Assembly: GCA_002633005.1 (NCBI GenBank)
Contig: NMRA01000214.1
Span: 106,268-164,309, forward strand
Length of the DNA: 58,042 nt
Origin: Phoronis australis
Taxonomy: Eukaryota > Phoronida > Phoronidae
Reading direction: 5' to 3'
Positions 23,343 to 33,611 of this stretch are shown here, piece by piece (the stretch's first letter is position 1; each line of letters starts with the position of its first letter). Below the pieces are notes generated by a model that searched no databases, had not been told where the DNA came from, and saw nothing but the letters and a program-made list of their open reading frames with translations. The position numbers and the translations under genes are program-made.

Positions 23343-23919
23343 GAAAATGAACGTAAGTCAGTTTCTTATGACAGGCCACTGGCTCGAAACTATTTTTAAC
23401 AGTTTCCATTCTGCGTTTGGGTTAACTCAAGTTAATTAAGAATACATTACTGTTCGTGAATATGGCTCTCTAATCCTAATTTGGACGTGATGACCACAGC
23501 ATTGAAGTACAAGTTCGAGTGTTAAAGTAAAATCTTACCAGTGTTTTACCTGTGTTTGTAGTTCGAATCTAGGGGTCATCAAGTACCACGTTGGATTAGA
23601 CGCTAAACAATGTAAAGTGTAAACAAAAATAAGCTGGAGCACAGAATTCCAGTCATAGACTCGGAGTTCACCCAAAACCACAACGGGAAATGTGATAGAT
23701 ATTTTCGTGGACATAGATCAGAGCCCCGGCCCTGGTTGAATCAAGTCTCCAAACGTTAGGTGACGTCAAGCTGAGTGTTAACATTTTCAAGCATCAGTTA
23801 TCGATTCGCGGAGTTTGGCTCAAAAGGAATTGACCTGATATGGCCGGGTACTGTCATCACAATGACAAGAAAAAACAAAGTACATTTATTTAACTTTTGT
23901 CCAGAACCGTTTTAAGGGT

Positions 23920-23945
23920 TTAAGCTAAGTGATCACTTAGCTTAA
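23920..23945. repeat. perfect 26-bp palindrome
   Basis: The two halves TTAAGCTAAGTGA and TCACTTAGCTTAA are exact reverse complements with no spacer, centred on GATC. It sits in the intron between Ig 5 and Ig 6. No function assigned. Confidence 0.8.
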
Positions 23946-24419
23946 GATTTCCAATTGACCTTAAAAAGAACGTAATGGGATCGAGGCATTATAAGCCTAT
24001 AGCTAATTCGATCTGATCGAAACCGTTAGAAATTGAGAAAGTTTTACGGGCACTGTCCTTCATCAATAGATTTGTACAATACCTGTTGTCGCCATGAAGC
24101 TCATCTATCAGGGAATCTAGTTTGGGGAGTAGAGGCTTTGTCGCTTTGGCGAGTACGTCACTGAAATAATACAACTTGTTATGTCGTGAACTAAAACATT
24201 TTGGCTTCTGAAATTGAATTTCCCATAAAATTAGGATCATTTTTACCTGAAAACCGATCAAACTAGGCAAACTAGATTCTTAATTAATGTTTCGGTTCTT
24301 TGCTACCCCTTGATGAATTGTTTGATTAACTTTTTGAATCGCACTAGATCTGCGAGCCGTAATGCCGGACGAAAAGGCACGGGAACGCTCAACAGAGAAC
24401 TAAATTGATGTCTGGGTAG

Positions 24420-24528
24420 AGTTCAGTAACGCCAGAACCTACACTAGGACCTCGCTAAAATCTAGCCGAAATCACGTGTTCTCACGCGAAGTATTGCTTT
24501 TTAGAGAGGTCCTAGCGTTAGTGAACTG
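24420..24528. repeat. fold-back repeat
   Basis: AGTTCAGTAACG...CTAGGACCTCGCTAAAA on the left is matched in inverse by TTTTAGAGAGGTCCTAGCGTTAGTGAACT on the right, with a 12-base insertion in the left arm. MITE-like hairpin about 320 bases before the Ig 6 exon. Confidence 0.55.
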
Positions 24529-24847
24529 AAACAGATGTGTGTTCCCTGGAGTTGAAACAAACGGGAGGTTTTTGTTATGTTTTTGTTTTTGACTAAGTCA
24601 AATACAAAATAGGGTTTTGTTATGTTTATTTTTTGACTCGGTCAAATACTCCGAATGTCAGGAAATAACGGTTACCACGAGTTCAAGTATAAAAAGGCTA
24701 TGGTGGTTAGATCTTCCGTATAGTACATCCTGTTCAGAACACTACACTCTCTGTGCGAATGAGAATGGAAACCCATTGCCCTTAAGTAGTCTCCATGGAG
24801 TAGTCGTCAGAGGTTCATAGCAGTATGTACAACAATATCATTGTCAG

Positions 24848-25189
24848 GCGGTCCGCCGAGAGGTCCACACACTGTCGACATGTTACTTCGGGGTACCAAC
24901 GCTTCAAATGATGTTGTTGTGGTCAGCAACGGAGTTGTGTTGGAAGTCGTCTGTAGGTCTGGGGTAGCGAACTCTGGATCTCACATCAATATTAGGTTAG
25001 TCACAGTGGACGGGGCAGTCAAACGTCTTGTGACTCGTGGTTTGCGCGCTTTCGACAACAACACCAACGAGGCCACATCATCGAGTGTCGTAACCGATGA
25101 CTACCATGCGGGAACCATCGAATGCGTCGCTATCAACACTCGCGCCCCAAAATTGAAAGCGTCCACATCAAGAATTCTTGACATCACGG
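24848..25189 (+). CDS. Ig/TSP1 receptor, Ig domain 6 exon
   Basis: Exon bounded by 'cattgtcag|GC' and 'ACGG|gtgaat', phase 1-1, 114 codons, starting 'GPPRGPHTVDMLLRG'. B-strand Cys in 'VVLEVVCRSG', F-strand Cys in 'AGTIECVAIN'. The C strand 'HINIRLVTVD' lacks Trp. The G strand ends 'SRILDITG'. NAS glycosylation site near the start. The open frame continues past 25189 by chance into the intron; the donor and the shared 'TG|' ending set the boundary. Confidence 0.86.
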
Positions 25190-25969
25190 GTGAATATCCA
25201 ATAAGAATGAATCTGCTATTAATTAACCGCCTGCTAAACATGGCTATCATGAAAAAGCGATTTCTAGGCTTGGTAGAAGGATCTGACTTTTCGTTCCTGC
25301 TCATGTCCACGATTGGAGCACAAAGATGTCTTCGTGTCAAAAAAAAAAATCGGATTGAGCATGGGTATACTCAAACTTGGACTCTACTCATACTAGAATG
25401 CATACTAGAAAATTAACCAATCGCGGCATGTCTTGAAGGCCTATTTTACCATTTTAAGCTTACGCGAAGTGTGCCTATAGCCATTTTTGGACGTAGTTGC
25501 GCCATGGTGAAATACGTTTCTAGTTGGTGGGCAACGTTCTGCATCCATTCTTGTACAGGAATTTAACGCAGTGGAATTTTTTCAAGTGTCTTGGTAAATT
25601 CGTTACAACTATCTTGTGAATTTGCCCCTGTTGCGCGGTGGAATATTCCCCGGGGGTCACTCTTATTGACAAGATGCCAGCAGGCGTGTGCCAGGTCTGC
25701 TAATTCCCATCCCCTTTTTGCGCGGTAGATTTTTCTGCCCAATGCAATCATGGATCTTTTGTGGAGACGAAATCGAAATTTGGAGAACTATTGTATCCCG
25801 CGTGGTTGCCGCAAAACTTGCTGGAAAGTACCGTCTATCTGCAATTTTTTGTACCTTGTCAATATTAGTAACCCCCCACCAGAAATATTCAAACAATGAT
25901 ACAATAATGTCCCTGAGTCAAGCCCGCAGAGACGCTTCTGTGATTTTTAGCCCTAATTAATTCCATCTA

Positions 25970-26027
25970 AAATGTTTCCTGTTGGTCAGTTTTCTAGTAA
26001 ATGTTTCCTGTTGGTCAGTTTTCTAGT
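25970..26027. repeat. tandem duplication, 2 x 29 bp
   Basis: The unit AAATGTTTCCTGTTGGTCAG plus TTTTCTAGT occurs twice without spacer (25970-25998 and 25999-26027). Intron between Ig 6 and Ig 7. Confidence 0.85.
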
Positions 26028-26682
26028 AGAGTTTTGAGTACAAAAAATAACACCCTGGTTCTGTTATTGTACAATAATCAAGAGTCCAAGCCGGAAGTAA
26101 GGCAAATTGCGTTGCCAATTTGGTAACAGAAAGTGGTCTATAATTAAACTTAACGAAACCATTAGCTTATGCATGAAAACTTTCTTGGTTGCGAGGAGTC
26201 GTTTACTTAAAAGAAGACTTTGTTTTTGTTGCATGTACTGGTTGCCTCAAAGTCGGTTCTGGACAGGAAAATCCCCTATAGGTCATGGTAATATGTAGCA
26301 AGTACCTTAATTAAAATATCTAACACTCAAAACAAAATATCGATTCAAATGTGGAGTGAAACTTGTAAGGTGGTTGTTCAGATTTTTATTTCAGTCATTC
26401 AGGCAGCTGTCTGGTTGATAATAATGCACTGAAGGCCATACCAATCCTTAACATTTCAGTAAGTATCTGATGAGTTATGGAAATACAACAACCGTGTCTA
26501 TACAACACTTTTGAGAATGCTCTTAGTTGCCCACAGTGGTGCAAGACTGACTCAGATATGCGATAACCCACAGAAAGCGTACAATCACAAATGGTTCGTG
26601 CGAAAGCCATGTTCTGAGAGGCCTAGCTGTTCGAAACGGTTACTGGCTTGTGTGCTTAACGTTAATGGTTTCTTTTTAATAG

Positions 26683-27006
26683 TTGGCCCGCACGACTTGA
26701 CCATAGAAAGCGTTGACAAGTTGTCAGAAGTAGATGGCGATGTGATTGTCGCCGCAAATGCCACTAAAGCTACGATTCGTTGTGTTGCAAAGGTTCACCC
26801 AGCCGGAAAGATATCTTTGTACTCTCACATGGTAATCTCTGCTGAGCCAACGGTGGTCACCAGGAAGAGCGGCGACACGCTGGTTGAAAAACAACTGTCG
26901 TTTACAAGATACATGAATCACGAAAAGGAAGTGTTCACTTGTTCCGTTGCCAACACTCGAGACCCGTCAATGACGGCCTCGGTATCAAAGAAATTGAAAG
27001 TCGTTG
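26683..27006 (+). CDS. Ig/TSP1 receptor, Ig domain 7 exon
   Basis: Exon bounded by 'tttttaatag|TT' and 'GTTG|gtgagc', phase 1-1, 108 codons, starting 'GPHDLTIESVDKL'. B-strand 'ATIRCVAKV', C strand 'GKISLYSHM' (no Trp), F strand 'EVFTCSVANTRD', G strand 'KLKVVG'. One NAT site. It is the membrane-proximal Ig domain. Splicing to the thrombospondin exon at 28217 keeps the frame (codon GTC). Confidence 0.87.
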
Positions 27007-27539
27007 GTGAGCTTGCATTTTTTAGTTCAAAGGAAACCAGACCCGGTTTTGCCCTGCCACCAGAAATTAAAACGGCTTTCCACCCAATTCCCTGAAAAAT
27101 GATGTTCTATAATTCTCAATAATCCTCAAAAGTTTGGAGGAAAATTTGAAAGCTCCTTTCGAAGTCTGTTAGACGAGATTGCGTGGTCTACGCTTTTAGC
27201 GAATTACAATGTAACTGTGGGGAAAGACCACCCACCAAGAACCATACTGTCCGATCTTTGGCACAGGGACTATAAGTTTTTCGTTGATTCATGCATTTAT
27301 CTTTCAAGATAGACGCCCATGATGCACTAACAGGTGACAGAACGAGATTTGTCTGAAATCATCAAAACAAGGTTTAATATTCTTTTAAGTCATCTCCAAT
27401 CGAATAAAAGTGTTCAGGTAACATAAAAATGAAAACAACTACAGAAGATTGCATACTTTTTGACGTTCTGTAACGACAGAGAAGCTCCGTCACTGGAACA
27501 TTTATGAAGTACTTAGGATTTAAAAACCTGCAGTAAAAG

Positions 27540-27893
27540 AGGAGGCAGTGTGGCCTAGTGGATTGATTGTCAGTTCACGGGATCGTAGGCTCGAATCGCA
27601 ATGGAACCCAGGGCTAGACCATGGTCTTTCGCTCCTTAGTTCAGTCTCAATTATACTAAAAATAGTTGCAGGCAATCTGAAACACGTTGTACCAGACGTC
27701 CGCATGCCGCTTCGGCGGGTCCATTCGACTGATTACCTGGAACCATTTCTATGCTTTATGAATGTATAGTTAGAACCGACCTAAGGAGCTAGAGACGTGA
27801 CTCAAGGGTCTAGCAATGTGCCCCAGTGGAACTCGAACTCAGGATCTTGAGAAAAGGAATGGGCACTTACCTTACTAGGCCACACTGTCTCCT
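27540..27893. mobile_element. two convergent tRNA-like SINE heads forming an inverted pair
   Basis: The left end AGGAGGCAGTGTGGCCTAGT (27540-27559) recurs in inverse at 27874-27893. Each end also has tRNA-type internal promoter words. The plus side has box A TGGCCTAGTGG (27551-27561) and box B GGCTCGAATCG (27588-27598). The minus side has GGCCTAGTAAGG and box B GAGTTCGAGTTCC (27829-27841). This looks like two tRNA-derived SINE copies head-to-head, or a fold-back SINE. No cloverleaf tRNA gene is supported. Confidence 0.6.
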
Positions 27894-28216
27894 GTTGTCG
27901 CCGGGTCTACATTGGTGTTTATGTTATCTCTGTTTGGTTATGAATGAAAAATGGACGCAAGTGATTGGTGCAATGAGCCCAGCTGCGAACATCTGATGCA
28001 GCGTCCACGAGACAACAGGCACTACTTCTTCGTATGCTTCATTACAGACAGTCGACAAATTTACCTAAGGAACATAGGAAATGAGCACTCAAAAACAGTT
28101 GTGGCAATGTTTTTCAAATTACTTTACTTTCCTGGTGTTCACCTATTTTGTCGGACAAAATCAGGAGGGGCGTATCACACCCCATTCTTTTGTTTCACGT
28201 TTTATCGTCATTCTAG

Positions 28217-28405
28217 TCCATGGGAAGTGGTCGAATTGGCTTCAGTGGGAAACGTGCAGTTCAACATGTGGTCTGGGAACGCAGATAAGGATCCGTGAAT
28301 GCACGAGTCCACCGCCATCTGATAACGGAGGCAACTACTGTCTGGGCCCGAACAAATTTTTCAAAAGCTGTCTCCAGGAAATGCCATGCGATCCCTACAA
28401 ACAGA
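28217..28405 (+). CDS. Ig/TSP1 receptor, thrombospondin type-1 repeat exon
   Basis: Exon bounded by 'cattctag|TC' and 'CAGA|gtaagt', phase 1-1, 63 codons. It encodes one complete TSP1 repeat: the layered Trp motif 'HGKWSNWLQW', then 'ETCSSTCGLGTQIRIRECTS', then '...NYCLGPN', '...KSCLQEMPC'. All six cysteines of the fold and the 'CSxTCG' motif are present, plus the 'R.R.C' strand. TSP1 repeats bind glycosaminoglycans and extracellular matrix. A single TSP1 between the Ig array and the membrane recalls UNC5-like receptors, but the cytoplasmic part here is unrelated to ZU5/death domains. Confidence 0.93.
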
Positions 28406-28571
28406 GTAAGTAGGCCTATGGACACCCAAGATTAGACTTACTAAAGTACATCGATGAAACAGAAAGAGTCACGAGAACAGACTGCGACCATGACAGAGAT
28501 GATAACGAGAACGGTAAACTGACGGTGTAACAGAGTCTGTAAAAAATATATTTTACATTTTTATTTTACAG

Positions 28572-29722
28572 AGTCCGACTACCTGAGGAACCACGTGGTT
28601 AACGCCTCCGAGACGAATGTTCTAATTATACTCGTCATTACTATTTGCGCTACGTCGTTCATAGTAATGTTTACCTGGTACTTGCGCGATGCCTATTTAG
28701 AGGCTCAAAAAGAAGCCGTGAAAGAGGACATGGGAGAGTTCGATGTCATATTTACGAAGCTTCTCCGATTGGTGCGAATGAGGAAAGTCGAGGAGGGTGG
28801 TGACAAAGGAGATTGTGACCGTCAATCCCTAATAGACGAGCTGCGTAGGAACGACGAATGTCCTGTTGTGGGACGGTTCTTAGATGTCTGTGACAGACTG
28901 ACAGATGAGGAAACCACAAAGCGCCAACGCAACGCGGAGATCACAAAGAAAAGATATTCTATAAATCTGTTGAAACACGAGCTAAACAAGCTGGCGCTGA
29001 TGATGAGCCTCAGGTCTGAGGACAAGCAAACAATTGAAGACGCGCTACGAACCTATAAGAGTACAGCGACAAAACTAAAGGAACAAGACCAGCAGGATGA
29101 CTACGATCTACTTGAAAATACTAGAAACATGATCCTTGCACTGTCGCTTAAATCTACCATAGACGAGATGGAAAGGGTCCACGATCTCGAAGGTGTTGAG
29201 AGAATGCTGAGTGTCGTGGTGGGAAAGGGCCTGTGCGGCGTCCTCGACGCGTTCAGAACGGCAAAGGAGAGATTGGAAACATTGCGCGCAATGTCAAACG
29301 ATAGGAAGTTTTTATTGGAATTAAGTAAAACACGAATCAATGAATTCAAATGCTACAGAGACCCGCCGCGAGCAGTTCGCGCCACTCTAATTGCGTCGTT
29401 GCTGATTCTGGGAGTAAATGAGAAAGACATGAACAGTTGGCTGAGCTGTATGCAGATTTGTAACAGTAGTAAGGGATTTGATTGGAGACTGAAGAATTTC
29501 AGACTTGACCAACTCCGGCCAACAGTTGCAGTCCGTGCTCTGGATATTTTAAATATGTTTTCTCCGGAAGATGTTAAGGTTGTCAGTGAAACTGCCTACC
29601 ACATTTATAGATGGGCACACACCATCGCTACCCATAGACTGAGTATGAGGAGGGGCAGTGAAAGAAGAAGAAGTTCCCAGTCTGAGAGGTTAGTCAGCAT
29701 TATAGAAAAGGGCGGCACATGA
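28572..29722 (+). CDS. Ig/TSP1 receptor, last exon: transmembrane helix plus dynein-stalk-like microtubule-binding cytoplasmic domain
   Basis: Exon starts after 'ttattttacag' and runs 383 codons to TGA at 29720-29722. Residues 11-13 are an NAS site. Residues 17-38 ('VLIILVITICATSFIVMFTW...') are a transmembrane helix. About 345 cytoplasmic residues follow, all in this exon. Residues 60-255 are charged and probably helical. From about 259 the sequence fits the microtubule-binding domain at the dynein heavy-chain stalk tip: 'INEFKCYRDPPRAV' (conserved Pro pair at 265-266 after a 'EI/VK.F' helix), a hydrophobic helix ending 'LLILG' (277-281), W290, 'LKNF' (307-310), 'FSPEDVKVVSETA' (330-342), 'IYRWA' (345-349). 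The returning stalk helix is missing; instead there is a basic Ser/Arg tail (360-373). The domain call is from pattern comparison, not a search. Confidence 0.9.
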
Positions 29723-29916
29723 TCACAGACTTATCACTAAGACAGTTCCAAGATTGCTGTGAAAGACACAGTACTTGTAGCTTGAGAACATGCGGACGCA
29801 AATGGACACAAGGCTGTATAAGCCACGTGATTCGGTTTATGAATCGTCAGCTGATCCAGTCCTTATTGCAGTGACAATCAGAATTCCATTAATAGTTAGT
29901 CATTGATTATATTTCT

Positions 29917-29922
29917 AATAAA
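29917..29922 (+). terminator. poly(A) signal AATAAA of the receptor gene
   Basis: AATAAA lies 195 bases after the receptor stop codon, the first good signal downstream and on the right strand. Confidence 0.7.
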
Positions 29923-30097
29923 CATCACCATGCGTACTGGTACTAATTATAGATGTCAATCTTTCTTAGAGATTATTGTCACCGCTTGAATGGCTATTTG
30001 CAGCAGTCCCTTTGAACCAATTTTCGTCATTCATAATGGTCAAGAGACATTATATCTCACTTTGGCAAGTATATCAGAATTGTAGTTTGGATCTCAA

Positions 30098-30509
30098 TGC
30101 CCAATTGCATGAAACAGCCCCAATTAGGGACACAATAAGGTCCCTAAATACACTGAGTATTTATGGACTTTTGAAAACACTGGTTGTCTTATTTTAATTT
30201 AATTTTTGGCTTTGATACAAATCGAGAGTGAACTCTACCTTGAATTCTCAATATTACCAAAATATGTTGTTGGGATCTTTTCATGCAACGCCCCTAATTT
30301 AAGGACTAATTCCCTATTGATTTTCATTGAAGTAAGGGCGCAGTAATTTTAGTTATGTTTTTTAAAAAATGTCAGTAGCCAAAGAGGTTATAATTAAGAT
30401 AAAACGAAATAAAAAGATTAGATTGTCTAGTAAAGAACGGCACAAATACGGAAAATATTTAGAGAACTTGCTTCAGTCCCTATCTGGAACTCTTTCATGC
30501 AACTGGGCA
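30098..30509. mobile_element. MITE-like element, 412 bp, TGCCCAATTGCATGAAA ends
   Basis: The left end TGCCCAATTGCATGAAA (30098-30114) is matched in inverse by TTTCATGCAACTGGGCA (to 30509) with one mismatch. A third inverted copy of the same words ('tttcatgcaacgcccctaat') lies at about 30280. No ORF. No target duplication seen. Confidence 0.6.
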
Positions 30510-30810
30510 CAGGCCTCTCTTTCAAATCAATTGGTATTTCGGGTATGAGATGGCGGTTTCTGTCTACTTTTCTTCTTTGACTACAGAAATATCAAGATAA
30601 CTGAGTGGGTGTTCCCTAGTAAACGATCAAATTTGATGGAAAATAATTTCACTGATGTGTTGACTAATATGTCATTTAATTGCTAGTTCGATGGAATACT
30701 ACAAGAGGAAAATTCTGAAATAAATTGCTTAAAATTTTTAAAGCATGCTGTCTGGCCTATACTATACTGTAAATGTCAAACAGCGTGAAGGGTTATAACG
30801 TGGTCGAGAG

Positions 30811-31065
30811 AAAAGGCGGCCTGCTCCACTTTACGGCGTCAAGTTGACTGGCAAACCATTCAAGAGCTTTGGTATATTTTCCAGTCATGATGCGCAAGAA
30901 AATGATTTCTTAAAATTTGAACTTACAATTAAATCGCTTAAAAAGTCCCTCAATATCTGCCACAGGATTTCTTTGCTAGGGAGCATAAGTGTAATCAAAA
31001 CTTTCGCTCTTCCTGAGGGAACAAAAATATACGCTATAATAAAAATTGTGTTTGGTAAGATAAAT
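30811..31065 (+). mobile_element. LINE (L1/Tx1-like) reverse transcriptase fragment
   Basis: An open frame reads 'LYGVKLTGKPFKSFGIFSSH', 'ENDFLKFELTIKSLKKSLNI', then 'ISLLGSISVIKTFALPEGTK'. This is the thumb-region signature of L1/Tx1-type reverse transcriptases ('k.LGi..s.d...n.f..k...ik..l..W..R.Lsl.Gki.viK..al'). The invariant Trp is changed (Cys). The fragment is isolated and truncated on both sides. Confidence 0.8.
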
Positions 31066-31315
31066 TTTATTAAAGATTTTCACTTGGCTGTTGTTATATG
31101 ATCCATTTCAAATCTTTTGTTAAATCTCTTAAAATTGGTTGGTTTAAAAGATTATTATTAACCACTGACATTGCCTGAAAACTATTCTGACGTCAAGTGA
31201 AATATTTTCAAGTATTTTGTTTTTATTCTGGTAGATCATGTTACCGAACTTTATCCAAAAAATAGAACGAAAGTAAACGCTATAATAAAAATTGTGTTTG
31301 GTAAGATAAACTCCT
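31029..31315. repeat. direct repeat of 34 bp, about 245 bp apart
   Basis: ACGCTATAATAAAAATTGTGTTTGGTAAGATAAA occurs near 31031-31064 and again near 31279-31312. The first copy is the end of the LINE fragment, so the second may be a partial duplication of it. Confidence 0.75.
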
Positions 31316-33202
31316 CTGAATTAAAAAAATATGACTGTAAATTCGTATGAAAATGATGGTTTGTCTGTTTCTGTTGTAAATATTATGTTCAAGTCACTAG
31401 TAGAGTGGAAACAGTGCAGTTTTTAAGTATTTTCAAACTATGTTTTCAAAACATATGAGGGTAGTCTGATCTTAAAATCAACTTATAGTTACTTGTTGTC
31501 TCTTGTCAATCTTGATATCTTTTACCATGACATATCGATTGTTTAGGAAGAAATTATACACCACTTACATAAGGACAAAGCCACTGAAAATCAAATAGTG
31601 CGGAACAACAAAAACATCTTGATGGGTGGGGGGGTTGTATTTTTAACAGTTTTTATGAGATAAGCATCTTTTTTGTGAAGGATCTTTAAGGTTTTGAAAA
31701 CAATTTCCTGATCTGGGAGATACTGAAAAAGGCTATGTATAAGGCAAACCGGATTAATTAAGCTGCTTCAAGAGGTGCCATAAAGGTGAAAACCGAGCCT
31801 CCCAGGTCAAAGCGCGCAATTTCTTTTCAGTTAAATAAAATAACTACACGATTTTCCAGAAATATGTTGTTTTTCAAAACAGTTTTGCCTCCGGATATTG
31901 AATACAGCTGAATTAATATTTACCTTAGGCATCAAAGTCAAAATTTACATTCTTCCGCACTAACTGTTGTTGCTTGGTTCCTTATTTTAAAACTTTCAAA
32001 TATTATATAACTATCTTCGCAGAAAGATTTATATAGAAAGTGTTCTGAAAAAGATGCGATTAATTATTGGGTACACATGTGCATCTTGTGTAACGTTTAT
32101 CATTATATTTGTGCAATAACTGTGATTTCGTGAGACTTTTACGGTAAGAGATTCAGAAACTCTTACTCTTCTTAAATGCAAAACGCGACTTAAACTTCAA
32201 TTAAATGTTATTTTTAAGGCGTTGTTAAGTAGTTGTCAGTATTTCATTTATAACTGCTGTAAAGACTAGACTAACACACCTACTCAAGTGCTCTCGTCAT
32301 TATAGGTCTCGTCCCCACAATGTCTGTAATGATTAAGTGCGGCTTAGTGTTCGTGGTCCCCCCCACCAGAGCCAAGGTGGGCTGTCGAATTGTGCCTCCC
32401 TACCCAATAATTTATGCCTTACTTCGGACCTGGACAATCATTTTTGTTGGTGTAGAAAAGCGCGCAGTTTTGGGACAGGAGAAGAATCCTATTTGACGCC
32501 CTCTCCAGTCGCCTCTGTAGGCAACTCGACCGGTTTGCGTACCGCCCTGCCAGGCCATTGATCAAAGACGACATGCTGCTGTAGTTAATTACATCGCCTC
32601 AAGCTGCTGATGTTATCGTTCTCCATCATAAACACACTGGTGAATAGTCAGTAATTTTTTTCGGTTTTGGAAGTTTCATATAAAGAATTTCTGTGACTCA
32701 AAAGCAGAGTAGGTTTGTGAATTTTGAAAATTAAAGAAGAAATGTGACTTCTACAACCTAGAAGTTTGCACAATGTTGCCGTTCATTGAACGCTCCTGGG
32801 AGCAAGAGCTATGTATATTTATCTCTTGGCTGGGAGTGCTCCCATACCACCAAACGGCTTGAGTTACGTCAATCTAGGTACACTGTATAGGCCATGCAGT
32901 CGGCGCTGACGGGACACGGTCTTTGCAAAATTAGATTAGTTCATTACTCGACATATTCCTACACTACGGTTATTTTCGTTTTATTCCTTTTGTGACAGAA
33001 CATTAATTTTGCTTATTTTTTGTTGTGTGCAAGAGCAGTCGTCGCTGGCCGAACGGGGCGCCACGGGGTATATCTGTGGTGAACCACCCCGAGCTGGCTT
33101 TACTGGTGACAACTTTCGCCAAGGGGTTCTCCTTAACAAAAATTCCTCGTCAAAGTCTTCGGAGTTCAGGTACACACAGACACAGATATTGCACGTCCAA
33201 AG
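31316..33202. other. intergenic, no recognised gene
   Basis: No supported coding exon, RNA gene or repeat boundary. A somewhat GC-richer patch at 32320-32570 has short frames with no domain. Confidence 0.45.
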
Positions 33203-33275
33203 CACAGGCGTCCTCAGCTTCTGATCGTCCCCAATGTAGTGTATTGGGGACGATCAGAAGCTGAGGACGCCTGTG
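33203..33275. repeat. perfect 33-bp inverted repeat with 7-nt loop
   Basis: The left arm 33203-33235 (CACAGGCGTCCTCAGCTTCT...CCCCAAT) is the exact reverse complement of 33243-33275, separated by GTAGTGT. The symmetry stops sharply at both outer ends. No mismatches, so it is either very young, under selection as a hairpin, or an assembly/sequencing fold-back artefact. Confidence 0.9.
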
Positions 33276-33611
33276 GTCCAAACCGCCTTGACTTACTTAA
33301 ATTCCACTTCAGCTCTTCGGTGGCTGTCTGAACCCCAGACACTCTCGAAACTAAGTTCAACTATCTTTATTAACAATAAAAAGCACAATATTCCATTCAA
33401 ACCAGTTTCCGAATTCGCAGATTCACTCGAACCAAAAGGCACGTCTTTCCTCTAACACAGCCAGAACGAAGAGGCTGACCTGAACACGAGGGTTCAGCAG
33501 ACAAACCGAACATCACCAGCAGGCCCTGATTGGCCTAAACAACAGACCAATTGGCCACAAGAGGGGTTCAAGTAACAACCAATTAAGGAATCATAACAAA
33601 CCTGACGTAAA

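Noticed and set aside
23989-24270. 93-residue minus-strand ORF
   Set aside because: Looks somewhat protein-like, but has no domain, no splice partners and lies in a receptor intron on the opposite strand.
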